From Rosa chinensis (lineage: Eukaryota > Streptophyta > Magnoliopsida > Rosales > Rosaceae), in NCBI RefSeq assembly GCF_002994745.2, contig NC_037094.1, positions 248,001 through 312,000 of the forward strand: a stretch of 64,000 nt of DNA. The letters run 5' to 3'. The notes below the pieces were generated by a model. That model worked only from the letters and a program-made list of their open reading frames with translations, ran no database searches and was not told the origin of the DNA. Positions 27,421-38,540 of the stretch are shown here, in pieces; position 1 is the first letter of the stretch; each line of letters opens with the position of its first letter. A program made the position numbers and the translations under genes.

Positions 27421-29278
27421 GGTACACTGGAGCTAGCCTAATACCAACCCAATTCCCCATCCTCCCTCAAATACATTTAATAGTTCTTTCTCCTGACAGT
27501 TAATAAATAGTGAATGTCACATATCACCATGTACATTGATATGATTCAATTCATAAATGAAACAGCACACCATAGGGAGGAGGCTGGAATGCGCAAGATG
27601 TAGGTTACAGCCATTGACAAATGCTTAGTTGGCAGAAGCAGAACCACATGATCAATCAAATTAGGGGCATTTAGTAATTTCCGAAGCGACGGTCGTTAGG
27701 GATTAAAGTGGTGGTCGTTAAGGTAAAAAAATGAGGGAGTGATTGGTCTATTGTCACAAAACGACAGATAAGCCAGCAGCCCACCACGTCTCTTCTTCAT
27801 CTCATCGATCAAATGGAGCCCCCGTGTTCATCAACCCAGCAGGGACTTTTCCTCTGCAGAAAGCACATCCAGAGTGAAGGAAAGTGGTCGATCAAACATA
27901 TATCGACGAGGTCTTCGTGAAGATCAGTCCGAAGAATGGTGTAGTGGCCTCCAGTCCGCTTGGGATTCTCTCTCTCATCACTCACATGCATGTATCGCCT
28001 CCAGTTCTTCCTCTTTCCTTCCAGCACCATCACCATGTTTTCAAATATATGCAAATGGGGCTTAATTATTAGCTGGTGATGTTTAAAATTAAAAGTCCAA
28101 ATTAATGGAAGCCAATAGCAGCAATAAATTTAAAAATCCCATTTAAAGATTGATTCTCCCCAGCTTTGTAGTTGATCAATTAATAGTTTTAGTTTCTTCA
28201 ATTGTACTTGGAAGAGTTTGATTTTGCAACAGAAATTAGGGGAACATAGAGAGAGAAATGATGATACCAGTTCGACTAGACCCAAAACGTTGTAAATTTC
28301 TGAGAGTGAGTAAGAAAAGAGATGTGAGAGTAGTTTCAGGAGGAACAAAGAACAATAATACAATCGATCGGGTTCACAATGTCGATCGTAAACAGATTGC
28401 CGACCCGTACGGGTCCTAATTCCTAAATCCTTTCTAGAGTTTCTTTGAGTTTCCTCCAGTCTGGAATCCTTCTGGAATTCTTGAGTTTCTTTTCTGACTC
28501 TGTCATGTGAGAGGGAGCAAGTGTGGTAAACTTTTTTTAACCTTATTACTGTCCTCTGTCTTTAGCGCTTGGAAATGTCCACATTGTCCCTCCGTTATAA
28601 CGGTCGTTTGGGTTGTAAGTTGCGGCCGTTGTATTCCAGACTTCCTCCACACGATAGTTGATATTCTGCATTATTAGTGACCCTCAGGCAACACATGAAT
28701 GAGTATACAATCATGTAGAAGAAGAAAATTACAAAAGGACAAAGAAGAATATGAACCAAGTACAATTATTTCAGCCATTTAATTAACATGGTCCCTTCAA
28801 ATAATGTGCTTTCACGTCAGAAATAGAGATATGTCATGCATTTAAAACAAGAAAAGAGAGGCAATGGAGACAAAAAAACCAAGGTAGGTGGAAATTTAGA
28901 GAATGGGAAAGCCAGCAATAGCTGACTTTGTTCATATTCTTCATGTGTGAAAAGCCAAAGAGAAGATGTAGTTGAAACTTGCAAGAGAGTAGGATACTGA
29001 CCCAAAATTTATATGTTATTATTTACCAACTGCTATAGTTTCATACAATTACATGTTTCATGGGAAACCTAGCTTCTTGTCTCCACTGCAGAAGAACAAA
29101 TCCTAAAAGAATTAAGAAAATAGTTTTCTTTCTCTCCTAATTTGAGCATTGAACCCCCATCATGAAATTTATTTTGTGGGAGGAACTAATGCTGTTGATT
29201 CGATACAGATTGGGTTTACAATAAAAGAAAGACCCGAGTACCAAAGTTTTCTCTGAGAATATGCTTGTTTTGATTTCT
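27420..29278. other. Intergenic sequence, nothing assigned
   Basis: I see short open frames up to 81 codons (for example 27809-28054, minus), without recognisable domains. Nothing links them by splice signals. The last few hundred bases are the 3' flank of the squalene epoxidase fragment. Confidence 0.45.
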
Positions 29279-29685
29279 TCATTGAACAGGAGGAGCTCTG
29301 TAATATGCTGGTACTGTTGCAGGAAAGAACATCTGTCTAACTCCTTCACCCTTTATAATGGGAAATATGATCCCTGATGCACTCTGAAAATTGAAACCAG
29401 AAAGATTTGAATAAGCAGCCATATATGTGTAAGGATATTGTATTTTGTCCATGTAGAGAAAGTAGTGGGAATATTCAGTTAACTTACCAAGATCAATCTA
29501 ACCCCAAGCCATGTGCGTTGAGGAGAAGGGAATGGAAGCATCAAGCGCCCAACACCATAGATAGCAACGGCAAAGAAATGGAGAAATAGGTGAAGTGGAC
29601 GAGGGTTAAGACCAGAGAGAAGAGATATTGGTCCATATGAACAGATGCCTCCAAGGCTCAAATAACCAAAACATGCTTCACGCAT
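29279..29685 (-). pseudogene. Squalene epoxidase 3' fragment (last two exons)
   Basis: A second, truncated squalene epoxidase copy lies 8 kb from the full gene. The penultimate exon is cut at about 29685, where the frame begins abruptly at MREACFGYLSLGG, and runs to a GT donor after 29488; the last exon is 29383-29279 and ends GEGVRQMFFPATVPAYYRAP plus a short tail and TGA. The intron between them is kept, so the copy arose by DNA duplication and not by retroposition. Upstream of 29685 the sequence is unrelated to the gene. The FAD and substrate domains are missing, so it cannot code an enzyme. It differs at many residues from the full gene, so the duplication is not recent, or the fragment comes from another SQE paralogue. 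Confidence 0.9.
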
Positions 29686-29937
29686 GTCTTGTCAACTTTT
29701 TTATCCAAAGAGAGATTGCAAGTCATACCTTAAGATAAATTTGTGAAAGCATTTTTTTATTTTGTGGCAAAGCCTTTGGGAAAATGTCTAAAAGCCCTTA
29801 TATTCGTCCATTGAGAATAAAATTGGTCCACAGAGCAATTCTTGAAATTTGTTGAATATGTGGCCGAGAAAAAACAAGAAATTGGTACAAAAACACCATA
29901 TCATGCCAGGAATTGTTTTAAATAAAAAAATGTAGCC

Positions 29938-31210
29938 CAATAAAATCGTTAACAAGGCCTCACTGCAAGCCCGAGATTTGTTTTAAACCCCAAACGGTAG
30001 GCTCAACTCTTTGGAGGAGGCCCAATAAAGGCTCAATTTATCTTGAAGTTGCAAAAAGGAAAGTCCAAATCAATAAAAATGGCAGCACATTAAATGATGA
30101 AACGGCCCAATAAAAGGCTCAGTTCATGTAGGCCCAACTCAAGTTGAAGCAGCCCAATAAAAACCCAATTTGGCAGACCATTAAATGCAAGGCCCGACCC
30201 GGTGTAGGAGCATTAAATGTTTGATCCGGCAAGTTTGCGGCCATTTAATGCTTTTTGGCATGAGGGCCCAACTAATGTTTGATGCGGCCCAATTCATGTT
30301 GAAGAGGCCCAATGAAAGGCCCAATTTAAGTTGACCCGACCAGGTATAGGTGCATTTAATGCTTGACTGACCAGGTGTCGAGGCATTAAATGCTTGAATC
30401 GACCAGATGTCGGCGCATTAAATGCTTCACCCGACAAGTTGTCGGTCGATTACTTGTGTCATGACATGAAGGCCCAATCCACGTTGAAGCAGCCTAAAAT
30501 ATGGCCCAATTCATGTTGAAACGACCCAAAACGAGGCCCAATTCACGTTGACCGACGAGTTAGCGGCGCATTAAATGTTTGATCCGACCAGGTGGCGGCA
30601 CATTAAATGCTTGACTCGACCAGGTGTCGGCGCATTTAATGCTTTATGTCATGAAGGCCCAACTCACGTTTGAAGCGATCCAATGGAAGGCCCAATTTAT
30701 GTTGAAGTGGCCCAATACGAGGCCCAATTCATGTTAGATGGTGGCGCATTAAATGTTTGAAACGACCAGGTGTCGGCGCATTAAAAGCTTGATCCGATCC
30801 AGGTGTCAGCGCATTTAATGCTTCCTGGACATGAAGGCCCAACACACGTTTGAAGCGGCCCAATAGAAGGCCCAATTCATGTTGACGTGGCCCATTAAAA
30901 GGCCCAATTTCAGTTGACCCACCAGGTGGCGGTGCATTAAATGCTTTACCCGACCAGGTTGTACCACTTTAAATGCTTTACCCGACCAAGTGGCGGCGCA
31001 TTAAATGCTTGACCTGTCCAAGTCGCACCGCTTTTGATGTTTCATTCGACAAGCTTGCGGCCCATTTTCCCATAATTCTTTCAATAGGCCGAACTCATAT
31101 TTGATGCGGCCGAACAGAGGGCCCAATTGATTTTCGAAGCCTTAAAACGACTGACCAGTGCATTTAATGTTTTAATCTGACCACAGCGCCCCACTGTGTG
31201 ATATAAATTG
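29938..31210. repeat. Degenerate repeat field GGCCCAA / GCATTAAATGC
   Basis: Two short phrases alternate many times: GGCCCAATTCATGTTGA-like and GACCAGGTGTCGGCGCATTAAATGCTT-like (given here as types; copies vary). Spacing is irregular, from about 35 to 100 bp. The field is not coding in any frame. It may be the internal spacer of a non-autonomous retroelement or a decaying satellite. Confidence 0.7.
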
Positions 31211-31294
31211 GCCCAATTGATGTTTTAGCGGCCCAAAACACCAATTTTTAAACCCCCTTATTGATTTTTCCGTTGTACCGTTTTCCTTTTCTTT

Positions 31295-31550
31295 TCTCAC
31301 TCTTTTTGGTTACGGGTTGCCGGTTTACAATCACATTCCTAAAAACAGTTGATAAAGTGAATTAAAAAAAAAATCCCTGAAAAATCATTTTCTTTTCTTT
31401 TCCCACTCTTTCCTTATTCTTTTCTTTTCTCACCCTTTCTTTTTCCTTTTCTTTTCTCACTCTTTTTGGTTAAGATTTGCTGGTTTACAGTCACATTCCT
31501 AAAAACAGTTGATAAAGTGAATAAAAAAAAAAATATCCCTGAAAAACCAT
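31295..31550. repeat. Direct duplication of ~95 bp
   Basis: A stretch with TCTCACTCTTTTTGGTTA and ACAGTTGATAAAGTGAAT occurs at about 31295-31390 and again at about 31455-31550, with a pyrimidine-rich spacer between. Confidence 0.75.
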
Positions 31551-31559
31551 TGACCAGTA

Positions 31560-34500
31560 GTTTGCAGCACTGCATACAAGTTCGGAGGTCCCATTGCTTT
31601 GCCATTTTCCTCACCCTCCTGGAGGTCCCCTCTACAGTTTCACCCTTTGTCCTCACTTTGATCATCATCAACATCCAACTAGCCTTGTTGATCTGCAGCA
31701 TCCACAAATTTAAACTATCAAGTTCAGAACAATTCGTATGAATACTAAGTTCCAATTATCACTAATTATGCGCCATTAGGCCATATAACAGATATATAAT
31801 CCAAACAGTAACAGAAGAGACATAGAAGAAACAATATCTATAAAGTTCCCAAGAAATAGAAGTATACACACAAGTAAAGATGCAAACCAAACAATAAGGA
31901 CAGACAATACCTGAAATCTTGCCACTGTCCGAATGCAAACAAAGCGGCGCAGTGTGGCTTGGGTCTCTCGTCAGAACACTTGGTTAAGCAGATGTCCAAT
32001 ATTGATGTGTACCAGTAGACCTCAGGAGACTTCCCAAGTACACAAACCACTGAATCACTGTGGCTGGTTGACTGGGCAACATGTCAAAAATCCAACGGAC
32101 CTTTTGATCATAAGTAACTGGATGTCATGTTCATATTATACGAGGAATAGTATAGAACTTTAGCTCAACAAGTGCATACTTCAAACGAGAAAGTAGAAAC
32201 CCCCACAGCTGGACAGCAAAGTAATGGTATCCTAGAAAAAAGATCGATATGTAAAGGGTAGTCAGTCAGTCTCAACAATGTAACACAACACATTCATAAT
32301 TATAATCATTATCCAGCCATATCCTGAAATGAATAAGCAGAAAAAGAAGAAAACAGAAAACACTACATTCTACAGGAAAAAAAGCAAGTCTTGGATATCA
32401 AACCGTGTTGATGGAAAGTTGATGCAGAACACATAACACAAGTCAAATTCAAATGATTGGTCATAAACTAATAAAAATCATGTCAGTTTATTTGTTTATC
32501 TATAATGGGTTAGTCAAGAATCCTTTGTCAGTAATATCCTTTTGAACAGTCTAATTTCTACGTATAGGCCTTATCCATACAGGGAATGAAGAACACAAAA
32601 CAGCTTTGGAATATTAGTTTTAAGACAAACCAAGTGAAGAAAATGCATCAAACAACCCGACTTGATCAACAAAGAAAAACCATGTAACATAACACATTTA
32701 CAATTAATTACATTACCCAGCCATATCTAGAAACGAATAGGAAGAGGAGAGGAGAAAGCAGAAAACACTACAGTCTATAGGACAAACAGCAAGTCTTGGA
32801 TATCAAACAGTGTTAACAGAAAGTTGTGCAGAACAGATAAGACAAGTCAGATCCAATTGATTGACCATAAACTAATAGATGTGTCAAGAGAAACTTATTG
32901 ACAAAGGATTCTTGACTAACCCATTATAGTTAGAGACAAAGTTACACATGGACGTATTGTTTAAGAAATAGGCCTTATCCATAAAAGAACGAAGAGCACA
33001 AAAGCTTTAGAATATTAGTTTCAGGACAAACCTAGATAAAGCATCATATAACCAAACTTGATCAACAAAGAAAACCCACGTTACACGACACATTTACAAT
33101 TAATTACATTCCCCAGCCATATCTAGAAAGGAATAGGGAGAGGAGAGGAGAGAGCAGAAAACACTACAATCTATAAGAAAAAGAGCAAGTCTTGGATATC
33201 AAAGAGTGTTAACAGAAAGTTGTGCAGAACAGATAAGACAAGTCAGAGCCACTTGATTGACCATAAACAAATAGACGTTTCAAAAGAAAATTATTGACAA
33301 AGGATTCTTGACTAACCCATTATAGTTAGAGACAAAGTTACACATGGACGTATTGTTTAAGAAATAGGCCTTATCCATAAAAGAACGAAGAGCACAAAAG
33401 CTTTAGAATATTAGTTTCAGGACAAACCTAGTGAAGATAAAGCATCATACAACCAAACTTGATCAACAAAGAAAACCCACGTTATACGACACATTTACAA
33501 TTAATTACATTCCCCAGCCATATCTAGAAAGGAATAGGGAGAGGAGAGGAGAGAGCAGAAAACACTACAGTCTATAAGAAAAAGAGCAAGTCTTGGATAT
33601 CAAAGAGTGCTAACAGAAAGTTGTGCAGAACAGATAAGACAAGTCAGAGCCACTTGATTGACCATAAACTAATAGACGTTTCAAAAGAAAATTATTGACA
33701 AAGGATTGTTCACTAAACCATTAAAGTTGGAGACAAAGAGACAAAGTTACACATGGATGTATTGTTTTAAGGAATAGGCCTTATCCATAAAAGGACGAAG
33801 AGCTTGGAATAATAGTTTTGGGACCAACCAAGTGAAGATAATGCATTATATAACCAAACTTGATCAACAAAGAAAACCCATTTATTATTTCAAAAAAAAA
33901 AAAAAAACCCATTTATCCTACCTGGTTTCTAGTTTCATTCAAAGTGAGTGGTATAGTCAAAAAATTTAATATTGCCGGTGTAATGCTTAATAATATCCTA
34001 CCAAATGCAGCACTCAACAATAAATATATTTCAGAGATCGCATTACCTACCAAGTTAAACAGGTAGAAAAGTAAATGTAAATTTTCCATGTATGCTGCTT
34101 CGCATAATGTTACTACTTACTAGAGACCATTTCACATATTGTGGTTAGGGGCATACGTGGGAGCCCATGTGTCCCCCCTTGTCCCTGCTCGATTTTTCAG
34201 GTATTTGAGTAAAAACTGTGGCGTTATTTAACACAGTCGCCTCCAAAATTTACTTACAGTGTCTCCCCTGTTTCTTTGGATGGAGGTTTTTCTCTCAATT
34301 TCAGACCACACCCCTCACCTCTCCATCTTCAGTTTCTGACCTCACACCATGTCTTGGGGTGCCCTACTGATATATTTTTCTGGCAATGGGGAAAAATTAT
34401 CAAGAACAATGACCACCCCTCCTTTTTGCAAAACTGAGGGTGTAGAGTTAATGCCTCAAATCTGGGTTCCCTATCCTATCGTATTTCAAGAGGCACTTCT

Positions 34501-35009
34501 CACAAAGATAATGATTAATTTTATCATTGAAGAGGTCTTATCAAAACAAAAATAGTATACAAAAAGGCAACATCCAATGCAACATAAACAGTTATCGCCA
34601 ATTTTTGTAATAACACATTGAAAGATGAGGAAAAAAAAAACACAGGTAGACGTGCATTCAATAAATAACCAGAGTTTAGAACACATCATTAGAGCAATCA
34701 GACAAATTTCATTGCTGTTGAAAGCCAATTACGCTTTTAAGATTGAACGAGACAATTAATATACAACACATCCAATGCATCATAAACAGTTATATCAAGT
34801 GAGACAGAGCATTAGCGCAATCAGAGTAATTTCTTTGCTGTTGAAAGTAAAATATTGAAGAAGACGAGGAATTTTGCGTAAAGAAATTTTTACCTGCTCC
34901 GTCTCAAGAACCCTAGAATATCGGGGTCAAGAAACTCGACGGCGATCGACGAATCGAGCCACCAACTTTTCCGCCGGACCGAACCTCCCTCTACCGAGTC
35001 GATCGCCAT
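31560..35009 (-). CDS. Unidentified split gene, parts only
   Basis: Three minus-strand pieces look like exons. The first, 35009-34894, starts with ATG (MAIDSVEGGSVRRKSWWLDS) and ends in a GT donor after 116 nt. The second, about 32057-31911, has AG/GT borders and encodes DSVVCVLGKSPEVYWYTSIL followed by a Cys-rich stretch ending in GQWQDFR. The third, around 31735-31560, encodes a basic segment with KMAKQWDLRTCMQCC. Between the first two lie the ~400-bp tandem repeats, which would fall in an intron. I could not join the parts with certainty, do not know the family, and cannot tell whether the gene is intact. Treat the limits as approximate. Confidence 0.35.
32300..33885. repeat. Four tandem copies of a ~400-bp unit
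   Basis: The phrase GCAGAAAACACTAC recurs at about 32345, 32757, 33153 and 33555, and the phrases CAAGTCTTGGATATCAAA, CAGAACAGATAAGACAAGTC and GGCCTTATCCATA follow at the same offsets. The period is about 395-412 bp. The two middle copies are nearly identical, the outer ones more diverged. The unit has no coding capacity. A further decayed duplication, based on a CATCCAATGCA phrase, lies at about 34569-34850. Confidence 0.85.
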
Positions 35010-36018
35010 CGCCACCGATTCGGGCAAATTGAATTGAACGATTTGCCCTAGTCCCTAGTCTCTCATTTCTGAGACAATCACTTTTGTAGGTAGGTTTTCG
35101 GCTACCGGGCTGGGCCTTCACTCAAGTTGTGGCCTTTCTGAGTTTCTTCATATCAGTTAGTGGGCCAGTGGCGGTTCCAATACCCTGATAAACAAAGTGA
35201 AACCAACTTCAAACCAAACAAATATAAAATAAACAATTGGAAAATGGAAATTGAAATTTAGCAATATAAAAGAAAAGAACCCCTTATTTCAAAAAAAAAA
35301 AAAAAGAACAAGATCAGACAAAATATATATATATATATATATAGAAAATAAATGAAAAAAATTTAGAGGGGTGTTATGATCAAATAATTTTAAACAGTAT
35401 CGCTACAATTAGCCACCTCTTTAATACATTTGAAAATATAAAATGACATTAACTCGGTTTTAGATACATATCACTCGATGAAATAGGCGGTGATGAATGA
35501 GAGGTTGCTGAGGAGGATTTGTTTCAGAGCTGAAGATGATGGCTTGGCGGCGGTGGTTTTCGTAGTGTTTGTTCTGCTGTCGACGTGCTCAAAGATTGGT
35601 TTCCCGACATGTTTGGTTGGTATTGGAGACCAACAGGAAATCAATTTGAATTGTGGGGTTTATTTATGCATTGAGAAAATAGTCGAGGTATCTCCATGTT
35701 TACACTAACACTCAATCACACACACAAGTGACACAACACTATCAGTATGAATGAGATTTGCTCAAACAGGGCTCACAGTCTCACCCATAAATAGTTAGAT
35801 AGTAAGACTAGTCACAGAGGAGATTTTCGACCCTGATATGGGCCATTTGCTGCCTAACTTTGAGCCTTCAGTACTTTTATTTTAAGTGGAACTGGTGGCC
35901 TGCTCTATTACTCACTCTTTTTTCTTTTCTTTTTTTCCTTTTTCTTTTTGAAAAGATTTTAGGTATTCTTGATATTGATTGAGTTTGGTTGGTGGAATAG
36001 GTAAGTTAAAAGGAAAAT
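35010..36018. other. Spacer with a 72-codon open frame
   Basis: The sequence upstream of the unidentified gene's first exon may hold its promoter. A (TA)n run sits at about 35323-35342. An ATG-started 72-codon open frame at 35490-35708 (plus) has a hydrophobic segment but no family I recognise. A pyrimidine tract lies near 35910-35950. Confidence 0.4.
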
Positions 36019-36182
36019 GCTATCATAATTATTTACGGTTTAGTCTATTTGGTTTAGTTTGGTTGATGGAATAGTCTATTCCGTACGTTAAAAAGGAAAT
36101 GCTATCATAATTATTTACGGTTTAGTCTATTTGGTTTAGTTTGGTTGATGGAATAGTCTATTCCGTACGTTAAAAAGGAAAT
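36019..36182. repeat. 82-bp perfect tandem duplication
   Basis: Two copies of an 82-bp unit start with GCTATCATAATTATTTACGG at 36019 and 36101. A third GCTATC follows at 36183, exactly where the LTR retrotransposon has entered. Confidence 0.9.
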
Positions 36183-36188
36183 GCTATC

Positions 36189-36681
36189 TGTTAACGTTAG
36201 TGATCCGTGGGATCTCTAGTTAGCTTTAAAGAGAGAGAGAGAGAGAGTGACACGAGATGTATAGTGGTTCATCTCCCGCCTTAGCGGGAAACTACGTCCA
36301 CTTGAATGTGTACTAGTGTGTCGAGCCTTGCGGCCTAACAAGATTACAAGAGATGTAATGGGATTGAATTGTGTTTAAGTGGGAGGAGGCATTCCTTTTA
36401 TAGGTGAAGGAATGCTTATCCTTTACATTGTTTTCGATGTGGGACAAGCAACCACCATTTATAGTCTAGAAAGCCTATTTGTGAGGGCATGTTGGCAAGG
36501 CCGGGAAGGTGGCTTCCCGACGACGGATTTGCGACTTCCGGATACCGTAGCGTAGCTTGAACATAGGGCTACAAGATGCATGTCTCGGTTGGGCCTCACC
36601 ATGGCTTGTGGGTGTCTCAAAGAGGGTGTTACTTATGCTTGGTGATGTAGTAAATACTCCATATTGTTGGAGGTATGTACA
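36189..36681 (-). repeat. LTR (3' LTR in element orientation)
   Basis: 493 bp, TGTTAACG...TATGTACA on the plus strand. It contains a (GA)n run near 36229-36247 and a TATA motif on the minus strand near 36393. Confidence 0.95.
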
Positions 36682-37215
36682 AGTCCCCGAAGTCCCCAAG
36701 TAAGAAGAGCTTCTTGGTTGGGGAGTTCAAATCATGAAGTCATCAAGCATAAGTAAGCGGGCGGTATGGAGCCCCTACAAGTCCCCGAACTCCGTAAGCA
36801 AGAAGGGACTCGTAAACCTGCACACCAAAGACAAAAAACAGGCATATGTAGAATGCTCGTTGCATTGGGCAACAAATGTGAGTTGCATTGATATGCGTTG
36901 GCATATATGAGCGTAATAGTGCGCATATGGTCGTGTGAGCAAATGAATTGCATATGATAAATGCGTGACGCGCGCAAGGAGACGAACGAGGTCGAGTTTG
37001 ACGGGGTTATGCTCGCGAGATGCAAGTTGCATGAGCGCCGCGGAGGTATGCATTTGTAACTCATGAACGATGATCGCGAGTACGGTTGTGTTTGTTTGGT
37101 TGTCCCTCGAATTAATGGAACGCGAAAAGAATTTGATTTGTCGCAATCAGTAAACGACAAATGGTAGAAAAAATTCAATGTTCCATTAACGTGTAGTGTG
37201 TCGAGTAGACATGAG

Positions 37216-38540
37216 TGTAAAGCTCGAGGATTGCCGGGAAGGCATGAGCAGTAAGCTCGGGGGTGCCGGGATGGCATGAGCGGAAAGCTCGGGGGTGCCA
37301 GGAAGGCATGAGCGGAAGCTCGGGGGTGCCGGGAAGGCATGAGCGGTAAGCTCGGGGGTGCCGGGAAGGCATGAGCGGAAGCGCGGGGTTGCCGGGAAGG
37401 CATGAGCTGTAAGCTCGGGGGTGCCGAAAAGGCATGAGCGGTAAGCTCGGGGGTGCCGGGAAGGCATGAGCGGTAAGCTCGGGGGTGCCGGGAAGGCATG
37501 AGCGGAAAGCTCGGGGGTGCCGGGAAGGCATGAGCGGAAAGCTCGGGGGTGCCGGGAAGGCATGAGCGGAAAGCTCGGGGGTGCCGGGAAGGCATGAGCG
37601 GAAAGCTCGGGGGTGCCGGGAAGGCATGAGCGGTAAGCTCGGGGGTGCCGGGAAGGCATGAGCGGAAAGCTCGGGGGTGCCGGGAAGGCATGAGCGGTAA
37701 GCTCGGGGGTGCCGGGAAGGCATGAGCGGAAAGCTCGGGGGTGCCGGGAAGGCATGAGCGGTAAGCTCGGGGGTGCCGGGAAGGCATGAGCGGTAAGCTC
37801 GGGGGTGCCGGGAAGGCATGAGCGGAAAGCTCGGGGGTGCCGGGAAGGCATGAGCGGAAAGCTCGGGGGTGCCGGGAAGGCATGAGCGGAAGCTCGGGGG
37901 TGCCGGGAAGGCATGAGCGGAAAGCTCGGGGGTGCCGGGAAGGCATGAGCGGTAAGCTCGGGGGTGCCGGGAAGGCATGAGCGGAAGCTCGGGGGTGCCG
38001 GGAAGGCATGAGCGGTAAGCTCGGGGGTGCCGGGAAGGCATGAGCGGTAAGCTCGGGGGTGCCGGGAAGGCATGAGCGGTAAGCTCGGGGGTGCCGGGAA
38101 GGCATGAGCGGTAAGCTCGGGGGTGCCGGGAAGGCATGAGCGGTAAGCTCGGGGGTGCCGGGAAGGCATGAGCGGTAAGCTCGGGGGTGCCGGGAAGGCA
38201 TGAGCGGTAAGCTCGGGGGTGCCGGGAAGGCATGAGCGGAAGCTCGGGGGTGCCGGGAAGGCATGAGCGGAAGCTCGGGGGTGCCGGGAAGGCATGAGCG
38301 GAAGCTCGGGGGTGCGGGAAGGCATGAGCGGGAAGCTCGTGAGCGGAAGCTCAAGGGCTGCCGGGAAGGCATGAGCGGAAGCTCGGGGTGCCGGGAAGGC
38401 ATGAGCGGAAGCTCGGGGTGCCGGGAAGGCATGAGCGGAAGCTCGGGGTGCCGGGAAGGCATGAGCGGAAGCTCGGGGTGCCGGGAAGGCATGAGCGGTA
38501 GCTCAGGGTGCCGGGAAGGCATTAACGGGTAGCTCGAAGG
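37216..38540. repeat. 32-bp minisatellite, ~42 copies
   Basis: The unit is GGCATGAGCGGTAAGCTC followed by GGGGGTGCCGGGAA, mostly 32 bp, with 31-bp variants (one A missing) and a T/A alternation (GGTAAG or GGAAAG). Near the right end a set of units loses one G (CTCGGGGTG). Since 32 is not a multiple of three and the unit has no stop on the minus strand, all three minus frames are open. The Pro/Ser/Arg-rich open frames of up to 596 codons here are by-products. Confidence 0.95.

Noticed and set aside
36732..38522. 596-codon minus-strand open frame (Pro/Ser/Arg-rich repeats), with 352- and 379-codon partners in the other frames
   Set aside because: It is created by a stop-free 32-bp minisatellite in a retrotransposon; all three frames are open for that reason.
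37216..38540. Possible CRISPR array
   Set aside because: The repeats are contiguous without unique spacers and the DNA is plant nuclear.
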